Source: Candidatus Kuenenia hertensis
GTDB taxonomy: Bacteria > Planctomycetota > Brocadiia > Brocadiales > Brocadiaceae
Length of the DNA stretch: 41,945 nt
Direction: 5' to 3'
Assembly (NCBI GenBank): GCA_021646465.1
Contig: SOET01000037.1
Location: 1-41,945, forward strand
In this document: positions 32,019 through 40,234 of the stretch, in pieces
How the letters are laid out: each line of letters starts with the position of its first letter
Numbering within the stretch: position 1 is the first letter of the stretch
The notes under the pieces: generated by a model
The model's input: only the letters and a program-made list of their open reading frames with translations
Database searches by the model: none
Told to the model about the DNA's origin: nothing
Position numbers and translations under genes: made by a program

Positions 32019-35000
32019 CTAACCTGTAGTTTTGTTTTCTGCTTCCGGATAGATCGTATCAATTATTTTTTGTACTTCAATAGTCTTCTTAATGGCTGTT
32101 GCCATATTGCAATAGTGTTTTATATCATTCAGAGACAGCTTCCTTCCTTTTCTGTCCTTCAGCCACTTCTCACATACCTGATAGCCGCCGATCTGGTATT
32201 CAAATACGTCTTGTTCCATGCCTTCAAAATATTGGGAATCATTAATAAATAATCGCGGAAATTCATAATGCAGCTTCCCGATTCTGTTATCGCCTTTGCC
32301 CTGGAATCTGGCGGCAGGAGTATCAATTTCCGGCGAGGCAAGCAGATGTAAATCAACGAGCCGTTTTCCGCATTCAGCCATTTTGCGGAATAATGTATAA
32401 TCCTTTGTGAAGGGTATTCGGGGAAAGTCGATTTTCAGGAATTCGGCATATTTCGTTCGATAGATATTGGAATAAAGTACGGCATAAATATAACAGAAAA
32501 TATCCTCCGGCGTCGGTTTCTTTGCAAAAGCCTCTTTGAGAAGGGCAAATATGTTTCCATTGATATTCGGTTGTTTTGCATTTGCGGTTTTATGGTCTTT
32601 GAATAGATTTTTTTCGCCGATGATAGGATAAACGAAAAGTGGGAAAACATAGCCGGTTCCAAATGTCCCAGCAGTATCAATAGAATTGTAATTTATTATA
32701 TTATTTGAAACAAATGCATGTTTAAATTCTTTTGTAACTTGTCTTGAAGTCATAAGGCCAAGATTTTTCTTAAAAAAATGTTGCATGACATCATATCTGT
32801 CTCTGTCAATCAATTCCGGTCTATAGCAGATAAATCTATTATCAAACGGTCGGTATGCATAAGGTATTATTGCGGAGTTCCAATCAATTTCTTTGATCTT
32901 TTTTCTGACCTCTTTCAACGTAAAATCATGTGTATCTTTTAATTTCAACCCATGTCTTACCAATTCATCAGACATATCTCCGGCAAACATCCTCAGTCTT
33001 TGCTCAATTTCTTCCCTTGTAAAACCAACCACAAAGTGGTCGCGATGGGTTTTTACGCCGCTGGAAGATAGATTAAATATGTCCCGGATGCCAATGAATG
33101 CGTTATAATTTGTTTGTTGTGAAAAATCTTTTTTGACGAAGAAATAATACGGTTCTGTCGGCTTCAACCGTTTCCATTTTGTGGTTTTTATGCTATTTTT
33201 TACAAGATACTCATATTTTGATTCTCTTTGCCCGTAAATGTCATGATAAAATACTTTTCCCAGGCCTTTATTGCTTTTGCTTTTTATAAAAAGCGCGATG
33301 GAGACTCCCTGTTGAATATCAAAGACGTTTTCATCATTGGAGCCATCAGGGCATTTTTCCCCTATGCGGCTGTTTCCGTGCAGATTTAAAATGTAAATCT
33401 CATCAAAACTCTCCAACAGCTTTTTTCTCATGCCTCTGTGAATCAGGCCGGAAAGATACGTATTGTTTGTGATCATTCCGATAATGCCTTTGTTTGCCCT
33501 GTCTATTTTCCAGTGCGCAAATCGTATGAATTTGATGTAATCGTCGGAAAGGGGCTGAATATTCCTTTCATTGCGGACATCTTCCTTGTAAAAACGCATT
33601 TCTTTTTCTATAAATTCGGATTTATTGACAGAGCTTACGGAGTAAGGAGGATTACCGAGAATAACCAGAATCGGCTGCTCTTTTTTCACCTTGCCCGCCA
33701 AATGAGATTCCTCCGAAAGTGAAGCCATGCCGGGAAGCCTTGTTTGATGATATTCTTCCATTTCAAGGGTGTTTGTCAGGTATAGTTTAAATCTGTCATC
33801 ATCTTTTAGCGTATAGCCCAGTTCTTCCAATAGAAAGGACATCTTTAGATGACCAATTGCATACGGCGCCATCATTAGTTCAAATGCGAAAAAATTTTCC
33901 AGAATGTGTTCCCTGATAAAATAATTATCGCCGCCCTTTCCATATTTTAAGGCAAACTCTTCTAAAGCAATTTTTGACGCCTCCGCCAAAAAGGTTAAGG
34001 TTCCGGCGGCGGGATCAAGGACGGTTACAGACTTGCTTGCAAAGCCGTCTTTTTTTTCAAAATATTCTTTAAGGATAAGGTGTACTGATTGCACAATATA
34101 GGAAACCACTGGTTCGGGGGTATAGTATACGCCCCTGCGTTCTCTGGTCTTTGGGTCATATTCAGCAAGAAACGTTTCATAGAAATGGATAACCGGGTCC
34201 TCGCCCTTACCTTTATGGAAATACTGGTGAAGGATATTATTTACATCGGTAATAGCCAATACCCCGGAAATATCATCAACAATCCATTCCATCTGTTTTG
34301 GAAGTTCTTCGAGTGAAATAAATCTGAACATGTCCCGTAAAATTCCTATGGTGTGCGGAATGTTGTCGTAAGCGAGTTTACGATTAAAACCGTTCTTTGA
34401 TCTCACCCTTGAGGCAAAAAGTCCATACGTAATTGTTTGAGAATAAAGATCAGCAAAATCTTCTTTTGAAAGGTCATGAATAAGATATTGTTTAAAAGCC
34501 TCGAAAAACCCTGTAATACTATATTTCTCTTTTCCTTCTGCCTTTAATTCCTGAACAACAACTTCATCCCTCAGAAAACGCGTCTTATCGGCAAGCGTTA
34601 TTGCAAGAGATTCAGCGGTATTAAATTTTGGCAATGAAAATGAAAAGAATTTTTCAAGCAGTTTTATGAAATCCTGCTGATTTTCAACCGGAGGTATGGT
34701 TTTGATCGCGCGCATAACAAAGGGTCTGCCGATACATACCTTGTCAATCAAATTGCCGTTACGGTAAAGCCTGAATTCGAAAAAATTTGTGAGTATAAGA
34801 TTTGGAAAGGTTTTTAAATAACGCTTCAACTGTTCGGTAGTCTCTGCTTGATCCAAATACTCTGTAGTTGGAGACTTGGCCTCAATATAACCAACAATAT
34901 GTTGTGATCCATCCCAGACTCTGAAATCAGGATTTCCGGCTTCAGTTTTTTTCGGCAATGTGGTTATATGAGTATTGTTTTTATGTTCGGATTCTGCATA

Positions 35001-35099
35001 TTTTTGGAATAATTCTGAAATAGCGCGATAGTAGCTTTCCTCTGTAGCGTCTCCACGGCTATGAATTTCATAGATTTCTTTTAGGTATGATTTTAGCAT
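32019..35099 (-). CDS. Type ISP-like restriction-modification enzyme
   Basis: The 1026-residue protein combines an N-terminal PD-(D/E)xK nuclease-like domain (D58, E73 and K75 in NPDFRVWDGSQHIVGYIEAK), an N6-adenine methyltransferase core with SAM motif VLDPAAGTLTFLAEA (about 358-372) and catalytic NPPYSV (about 485), and a long C-terminal target-recognition part including FRPFDNRFICY. Type ISP enzymes such as LlaGI also carry a helicase of about 500 residues. That helicase is absent here, so this is closer to the shorter single-chain class. It would cut and methylate with one polypeptide. No separate helicase or specificity gene is adjacent. Frame and length look intact. The gene stands alone on the minus strand. 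Confidence 0.88.
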   Translation of the reverse strand: MLKSYLKEIYEIHSRGDATEESYYRAISELFQKYAESEHKNNTHITTLPKKTEAGNPDFRVWDGSQHIVGYIEAKSPTTEYLDQAETTEQLKRYLKTFPNLILTNFFEFRLYRNGNLIDKVCIGRPFVMRAIKTIPPVENQQDFIKLLEKFFSFSLPKFNTAESLAITLADKTRFLRDEVVVQELKAEGKEKYSITGFFEAFKQYLIHDLSKEDFADLYSQTITYGLFASRVRSKNGFNRKLAYDNIPHTIGILRDMFRFISLEELPKQMEWIVDDISGVLAITDVNNILHQYFHKGKGEDPVIHFYETFLAEYDPKTRERRGVYYTPEPVVSYIVQSVHLILKEYFEKKDGFASKSVTVLDPAAGTLTFLAEASKIALEEFALKYGKGGDNYFIREHILENFFAFELMMAPYAIGHLKMSFLLEELGYTLKDDDRFKLYLTNTLEMEEYHQTRLPGMASLSEESHLAGKVKKEQPILVILGNPPYSVSSVNKSEFIEKEMRFYKEDVRNERNIQPLSDDYIKFIRFAHWKIDRANKGIIGMITNNTYLSGLIHRGMRKKLLESFDEIYILNLHGNSRIGEKCPDGSNDENVFDIQQGVSIALFIKSKSNKGLGKVFYHDIYGQRESKYEYLVKNSIKTTKWKRLKPTEPYYFFVKKDFSQQTNYNAFIGIRDIFNLSSSGVKTHRDHFVVGFTREEIEQRLRMFAGDMSDELVRHGLKLKDTHDFTLKEVRKKIKEIDWNSAIIPYAYRPFDNRFICYRPELIDRDRYDVMQHFFKKNLGLMTSRQVTKEFKHAFVSNNIINYNSIDTAGTFGTGYVFPLFVYPIIGEKNLFKDHKTANAKQPNINGNIFALLKEAFAKKPTPEDIFCYIYAVLYSNIYRTKYAEFLKIDFPRIPFTKDYTLFRKMAECGKRLVDLHLLASPEIDTPAARFQGKGDNRIGKLHYEFPRLFINDSQYFEGMEQDVFEYQIGGYQVCEKWLKDRKGRKLSLNDIKHYCNMATAIKKTIEVQKIIDTIYPEAENKTTG

Positions 35100-35287
35100 T
35101 CTATATGGACAATTTTAATAATAAGGGCATAAATCTATCTCCATTTACATTACAATATCTCATAAAGGTTGCTGTTAAAATGTATGAGGAAGGCGCAACG
35201 TATACGTTGAATGGTTGTTAAGAGGATAATTGTACATGACGCAATATAAAATACAATAAAAATATAGCATTGAGAATCTATATGACC

Positions 35288-35434
35288 GGGAGCATTCCCG
35301 ATTTTTTGTTAAATAATTGCACATTGTAACACAAGCATCCTGCTTGTGGTGTTTTACCCTCAAGCTAGAAGCTTGAGTTACTATTCTCACTTCCCTGCTA
35401 ATGGCATTTTTACAAAAAAATCGGGAATGCTCCC
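35288..35434. mobile_element. Palindromic element E (147 bp) with nested hairpins
   Basis: The ends GGGAGCATTCCCGATTTTTT (from 35288) and AAAAAAATCGGGAATGCTCCC (to 35434) are inverted over 22 bp with one extra T. Inside are ACAAGCATCCTGCTTGT and CTCAAGCTAGAAGCTTGAG hairpins. No direct repeat is visible at the borders, so insertion by transposition is not shown. A 71-codon frame reading across it (35175-35390, minus) is a repeat by-product. The rest of the 438-bp gap 35100-35537 shows nothing else. Confidence 0.7.
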
Positions 35435-35537
35435 TACTGTGAGGTATTTGTTTATGGGAAGCATAAAACTGATAAACAGTCGCTGTATCCTCCTTATGAT
35501 GTTCTGGTAATTATTTTTAAAAACAGGTATAATAAAT

Positions 35538-37133
35538 ATGATGAATCATAAAAAAATTTGCCAGGCATTCCTCTCTATTCTGTTTATACTTCTAAGCATA
35601 CGCATTCTTTCCGCACAGGAGAGGGATGACGTATTACAACATAATCTCCCTGATGACAATACCACTAATTACAATCAAGTTCTATCTTCTCAGAATGAAT
35701 CAGCAACAAAGCGGGAACAATTCCAAAATGAGTTTCCCAGTGCGGAAAAGAATCCCCGTAGACCAACATATGTTATTACCATTCACAGGATGATTGACGG
35801 TGGATTAAGCAGTTCGATTCAACGTCGTGTCAATAGTGCAAAAGACGAAAATGCAGGCCTTATCATTTTTGACATTGATACCTTTGGCGGACGGTTGGAT
35901 GCAGCAATGGAAATATCAGAGTTTATATCAGACCTCAAAGAGGTAGAAACGGTAGCGTTTATTCCTCATAAGGCAATCTCTGCCGGTGCATTAATCGCAA
36001 TATCTTGTAATGACATAATTATGGCTCCTGAGGCAGAACTCGGTGACTGTGAACCGATTGTACCAACTGCTGAAGGCGGGTACAAATCTGCAGGTGAAAA
36101 AATACAGACTGTTTTAAGGACGAAATTCAGAAAATTTGCAGAGAAAAACGGGTACCCTGTCCTCCTTGCAGAAGCTATGGTCACGAGTGAGATTGAAGTT
36201 TATCGGATTGAAACGGAGGAAAACCCAGAGGGTTTCTATATAAGTTCAAAGGAATTAAAAGAGATGAATGAAGAGGATCAAAAGAAGATAAAAAATAAAA
36301 AACTTATCGTTGAAGAGGGAAAGCTTCTTACCATGCATACTCGCGAGGCTTTTGAGTTCGGATTTGCGAGGCATATCGTTGATGATCGTGAAGCCCTCTT
36401 TGCATTGTATGAGGTAAATAAAAGCGAAGTAACGACACTGGAAACCAATTGGTCGGAAGAGATGGTGCGTTTTCTGGAAAAGATTGCTCCTGTTTTGCTT
36501 ACCATCGGTATTATTGCCATCTATATAGAATTTAATTCACCCGGGTTTGGTATTCCGGGTCTAATCGGTATCACATGTTTTGCAACAATTTTCTTAAGTA
36601 AATACCTGGTCGGTCTGGCAGAAGCGCCTGAAATACTTATTTTTTTTGCGGGAATTGCCCTTATAGCCGTTGAAATATTCTTAATACCGGGTTTTGGTAT
36701 AACGGGAATTGCCGGTATTCTCCTCGTATTTGCAGGTCTTATACTGTCTTTTCAGGATTTTACGTTTCCGAGCACGCCATCTGATTCTGAAATGTTACGC
36801 AAAAACCTCTTAATGATGATCGGCAGTTTCCTTACCAGTGCATTGGTAATAGTGTTACTATTAAGATATATGCCGGGAATTCCAATATTTAATAGATTAA
36901 TATTAAGGACCTCCGAAACGCCGGATTACGGATTTAAAAACGATTCAATGCCCGCGTATTCTGCCCTTGTTGGTACAAAAGGTATAGCTATTACGCCGTT
37001 GCGTCCATCTGGCCGTGTAGATGTGGGTGAAAGGATTCTTGATGTTGTAACACAGGGAGATTTTATCGACAAAGGGCAAGGCGTGGAAATTGTGAAAGTA
37101 GAGGGAAATCGTATCGTGGTAAAATCTGTTTAA
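35538..37133 (+). CDS. NfeD family membrane serine protease (ClpP-class), long form
   Basis: The 531-residue protein has an N-terminal signal or anchor segment, a ClpP-like protease domain (about 75-300) with the nucleophile S148 in HKAISAGAL and candidate catalytic K188 in GEKIQ, spaced like Ser97/Lys138 of Pyrococcus PH1510. Four to five membrane helices follow (about 310-450), and then an OB-fold NfeD domain (about 475-531, GTKGIAITPLRPSGRVDVGERILDVV). Family members cleave stomatin/flotillin-type partners or work with them in membrane-domain quality control. The next genes encode a short NfeD and a FloA flotillin, which supports that role. Start ATG 35538 or 35541. Confidence 0.92.
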   Translation: MMNHKKICQAFLSILFILLSIRILSAQERDDVLQHNLPDDNTTNYNQVLSSQNESATKREQFQNEFPSAEKNPRRPTYVITIHRMIDGGLSSSIQRRVNSAKDENAGLIIFDIDTFGGRLDAAMEISEFISDLKEVETVAFIPHKAISAGALIAISCNDIIMAPEAELGDCEPIVPTAEGGYKSAGEKIQTVLRTKFRKFAEKNGYPVLLAEAMVTSEIEVYRIETEENPEGFYISSKELKEMNEEDQKKIKNKKLIVEEGKLLTMHTREAFEFGFARHIVDDREALFALYEVNKSEVTTLETNWSEEMVRFLEKIAPVLLTIGIIAIYIEFNSPGFGIPGLIGITCFATIFLSKYLVGLAEAPEILIFFAGIALIAVEIFLIPGFGITGIAGILLVFAGLILSFQDFTFPSTPSDSEMLRKNLLMMIGSFLTSALVIVLLLRYMPGIPIFNRLILRTSETPDYGFKNDSMPAYSALVGTKGIAITPLRPSGRVDVGERILDVVTQGDFIDKGQGVEIVKVEGNRIVVKSV

Positions 37134-37219
37134 TCGATAATAGATTTATTGAGAAATCCAAATTTCTTAAGCTCTTTCTTTATTCATGTCATTTTATTTT
37201 TAGACTGGTTTAAAACTCA

Positions 37220-37681
37220 ATGGGATCTATTGGCCTGATACTATTGTTTATTATTGGCATGGGCGCTGTCATTACAGAGATGTTCGTGCCTGGCATGATT
37301 ATCGGCATTTGTGGGGTTGTTTGTATAATTACCAGTATTGTTCTGTCGTATCAGAACAACCATACGATTTTAGGCCACCTGCTAGTGGGATGTGGCCTGT
37401 TTTCTGCACCAGTTTTACTGATACTATGGTATAAAATATTTTCCAAAACATTTGCAATATATGAATCAGAAGAGGGATTTTCCTCAACCAATGAATCTCT
37501 TAAAAACTTACTATCTGCCGAAGGCACAACACTGACCCCTTTGCATCCATCCGGTATTATTTTGATCAACGGGGAAAGGGTAGACGTGGTGACACGCGGA
37601 GAAATGATAGATAAAAACAAAAAAGTTAAGGTCATTGAAGTAGAAGGAAATAGGGTTGTCGTAAAAGCAGTCAGTTCATAA
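37220..37681 (+). CDS. NfeD-like protein, short form (membrane plus OB-fold)
   Basis: The 153-residue protein lacks the protease domain. It has two to three membrane helices (about 3-75, GLILLFIIGMGAVITEMFVPGMIIG) and a C-terminal OB-fold (about 95-153, GTTLTPLHPSGIILINGERVDVVTRGEMIDKNKKVKVIEVEGNRVVVKAV) that repeats the end of the preceding long NfeD almost word for word. Short NfeD proteins often accompany flotillins. It lies 86 bp after the long NfeD and 179 bp before floA. There is no strong ribosome site. Confidence 0.88.
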   Translation: MGSIGLILLFIIGMGAVITEMFVPGMIIGICGVVCIITSIVLSYQNNHTILGHLLVGCGLFSAPVLLILWYKIFSKTFAIYESEEGFSSTNESLKNLLSAEGTTLTPLHPSGIILINGERVDVVTRGEMIDKNKKVKVIEVEGNRVVVKAVSS

Positions 37682-37860
37682 CACGGCAAAGTAGTAACCA
37701 ATACGTTAAATTTCCGAAACTCAGGAGAAAATGTTTGTCTTTTAATTATTAAACAGTGTTACAATATGTTTATATGCATCTTTTACCGTTTTCATGAAGG
37801 GTGCAAAAAAAATATATCATTGATAAATATAATTTATTTTACTCATAAAGGAGATCTCAA

Positions 37861-38889
37861 TTGTTACCTTTTCCTCTTCTCGCGGTTCAAGCGCAATTAG
37901 CCCTTATAGGAATAATTATCGGCGGAATAATCATATTTATTCTTATGCTTTTTATTTTCAAGTATGGCTGGATTTATATCCAGGCATTGGCTTCCGGAGC
38001 GCCTGTACCAATCATCCAGCTTATCGGAATGACGTTAAGGCGTGTAAATGCAAAAACCATTGTTGACGGTCGAATCATGGCAAAAAAGGCAGGAATTGAC
38101 CTTGCTACACCCTTACTGGAAGCACACTATTTAGCAAGAGGACATGTGTTAAGTGTTGTTCAAGCATTAATTGCCGCAAATAAAGCAAATATCGAACTGA
38201 ATTTCAATCGTGCCTGCGCCATAGATCTTGCTGGCAGAGATGTGCTTGATGCGGTAAGAACCAGTGTGAATCCGAAGGTAATTGATGTTCCGGACCCAAA
38301 GAAAGGCAAAGTAACCATAGATGCCGTTGCGAAAGACGGTATACAGCTTAAGGCAAAAGCCAGGGTAACAGTAAGGGCCAATATTGAAAGACTTGTTGGT
38401 GGCGCAACAGAAGAAACCATTATTGCCCGTGTAGGTGAAGGTATTGTAAGTACGATCGGGTCTGCGGCAACCCATAAAAAGGTACTGGAAAACCCTGATG
38501 ATATATCAAAAACCGTATTAGGTAAAGGACTTGATTCCGGAACGGCCTTCGAGATATTATCTATTGATATTGCCGATATAGATGTCGGTGATAACATCGG
38601 CGCAAAACTTCAGGCGGATCAGGCTGAGGCAGACAAACGTGTAGCGCAGGCTGAAGCGGAAAAACGCCGTGCAATGGCTGTCGCCAGGGAGCAAGAGATG
38701 TCTGCCCTCAATGTTGAAAACAGGGCAAAGGTCATCCTGGCTGAGGCAGAAATACCAAAGGCAATTTCCCAGGCATTCAGAGACGGTAACCTTGGTGTTT
38801 TGGACTATTATAATCTAAAAAACATTCAATCAGACACTGAAATGAGACACTCGATTTCTAAATCAGGCGAAGATTCACCAAAGACATGA
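37861..38889 (+). CDS. floA: Flotillin-like protein FloA (SPFH family)
   Basis: The 342-residue protein has an N-terminal membrane hairpin (about 12-40), an SPFH domain with [24 protein letters not shown] and [30 protein letters not shown], and a C-terminal heptad region rich in Ala-Glu ([23 protein letters not shown]), which is the flotillin coiled coil. FloA organises functional membrane microdomains and oligomerises in the inner membrane. The start is TTG 37861, with a strong AAAGGAG 7 bp upstream; no other start keeps the membrane hairpin. Its NfeD neighbours are standard genomic partners. Confidence 0.94.
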   Translation: MLPFPLLAVQAQLALIGIIIGGIIIFILMLFIFKYGWIYIQALASGAPVPIIQLIGMTLRRVNAKTIVDGRIMAKKAGIDLATPLLEAHYLARGHVLSVVQALIAANKANIELNFNRACAIDLAGRDVLDAVRTSVNPKVIDVPDPKKGKVTIDAVAKDGIQLKAKARVTVRANIERLVGGATEETIIARVGEGIVSTIGSAATHKKVLENPDDISKTVLGKGLDSGTAFEILSIDIADIDVGDNIGAKLQADQAEADKRVAQAEAEKRRAMAVAREQEMSALNVENRAKVILAEAEIPKAISQAFRDGNLGVLDYYNLKNIQSDTEMRHSISKSGEDSPKT

Positions 38890-38965
38890 TCGGTGAATCT
38901 GTTTAACATCGGTACGTTTTATGTTGATTTTTTCTCGATTTATCACTGTTTAAAGAGAAGGCATT

Positions 38966-39571
38966 ATGGAAATTGGTATTCTTCAACTAATCTGGTTTGT
39001 TATCATAATAGTTATATTCTTGGTGAGCATACTAAAACACTCCTTAAACAGAAAATCCAAAGAAAGGCTTCCGGAGGAAAAGGTTCGAAACAGGCAGGAG
39101 CCCGGGGATATCCATTCAAAAAGGCAGAAAATGAAACCAGAATGGCAAGATTTGCTGGATACAGTCTTTGGGAATGAGCGTTTACAGATGCAAACCGGGA
39201 AGGAAGTAAATAAGACGCAGGGGCAGGACATTTCAGCAGAAACAGTGGAAAATGATTCTGCTGAAAGGAAGGCAGGAAAATCAGGTGATCAAAAAATACC
39301 GGAATTCCATGCAGCAATTGAAGACCAGCACCTTAAGTCTGATCTGGAAAAAAATATCCTCAAACCATCAATACAGGGCCAGCACATCTATCCGACACTC
39401 TCTGAATTCAAAGACGAATACAAGAAAATAACTATACCGAAACAAACCATCACACCCTCTTACAAGATTCACCGGAAAGGGGGACCCAAGGATGCAATAA
39501 TCTATTCCGAAATTATTGCTCCTCCACTGGGATTAAGAGAGAAAAGATCTCTTTTCAGGTACAGACGTTAA
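38966..39571 (+). CDS. Hypothetical membrane-anchored protein in the NfeD-FloA cluster
   Basis: The 201-residue protein has one N-terminal membrane helix (about 5-24, ILQLIWFVIIIVIFLVSIL), then a highly charged, probably disordered region rich in Lys, Glu and Gln (about 28-150), and a short C-terminal stretch with KGGPKDAIIYSEIIAPPLGLREK. The Cys count is zero. No family is recognised. GAGAAGG lies 5 bp before the ATG and the gene follows floA by 76 bp, so co-expression is likely. The C-terminal 'IIAPPLGLRE' end recalls small planctomycete proteins encoded after floA, but I cannot confirm this. Confidence 0.75.
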   Translation: MEIGILQLIWFVIIIVIFLVSILKHSLNRKSKERLPEEKVRNRQEPGDIHSKRQKMKPEWQDLLDTVFGNERLQMQTGKEVNKTQGQDISAETVENDSAERKAGKSGDQKIPEFHAAIEDQHLKSDLEKNILKPSIQGQHIYPTLSEFKDEYKKITIPKQTITPSYKIHRKGGPKDAIIYSEIIAPPLGLREKRSLFRYRR

Positions 39572-39672
39572 AACTGAAAATAGTTGGTTCTCAAACAACA
39601 AAAAACCTCTCCTAAATGAACCGTTATTGATAGTATGGTTTTTGCTGTTTTTTGTTAAACCTGTTATCTTGT

Positions 39673-40060
39673 TTACAAAAACATCACGTGTGTTTGTTCT
39701 GCAAAGAGAATAACTATTCGGATGTAAAATCCAACACCGCGACCGTCCAGCCCTCCCATCTTTACGGATTTTATACCAAACCAAGTTTGATTTGTACGTG
39801 AAGCCCCAAGCTTCCATTACTTTAAGTCCCTTTTGTAATAGAGCGTTGGGTACCCACAAATAGAGATGAGACCTTACTGCCGCAAGTCTTGCCACAGGAA
39901 GTTCCAAAATCTCTTTTAGTTCCATAGTTGGGTATCTAAGTAATCGTTTGTGTTCAGGTGCCATCTTTCCGGTGCGGTTTTGAAATTGCCATGGGGGATC
40001 AGCTAAGATTGTCGTATAAGGACCTCGTGCTGTTAGTGCATAATCTTTGCTGTTACACGT
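39673..40060 (-). pseudogene. Decayed MT-A70 adenine methyltransferase
   Basis: On the minus strand the frame reads GPYTTILADPPWQFQNRTGKM (codons for DPPW at 40000-39989) and then RYPTMELKEILELPV, SHLYLWVPNALL and MEAWGFTYKSNLVWYKIRKDGRAG, all typical of MT-A70 N6-adenine methyltransferases. The frame is blocked upstream by TGA (40063-40061) with no start codon before DPPW. Near 39748 the homology jumps frame: the shifted frame continues DGRGVGFYIR and then stops at TAA 39675-39673. The C-terminal part of the family is absent. A 143-codon frame from ATG 39964 is therefore a fragment, not a gene. Confidence 0.8.
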
Positions 40061-40234
40061 TCATCTTCCCCTTGCTTTTGGCCTCTTTTTCATTCATAAT
40101 GCAACAAATCAATAAGCGGACAGTTTTATGTGCGTAATTCGGTTGGGAATGATTATTTATAATTCACCGCAGAGGCCGCGGAAAACGCAGAGGAATGCAT
40201 TAAATAATACTTTCATGCAAAAAAGACATTGCGT

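Noticed and set aside
35175..35390. 71-codon minus-strand frame
   Set aside because: Most of it is translated from palindromic element E.
39533..39964. Intact 143-residue methyltransferase gene
   Set aside because: The family's DPPW motif lies upstream of its ATG, and the C-terminal half is out of frame, so it is a fragment of a pseudogene.
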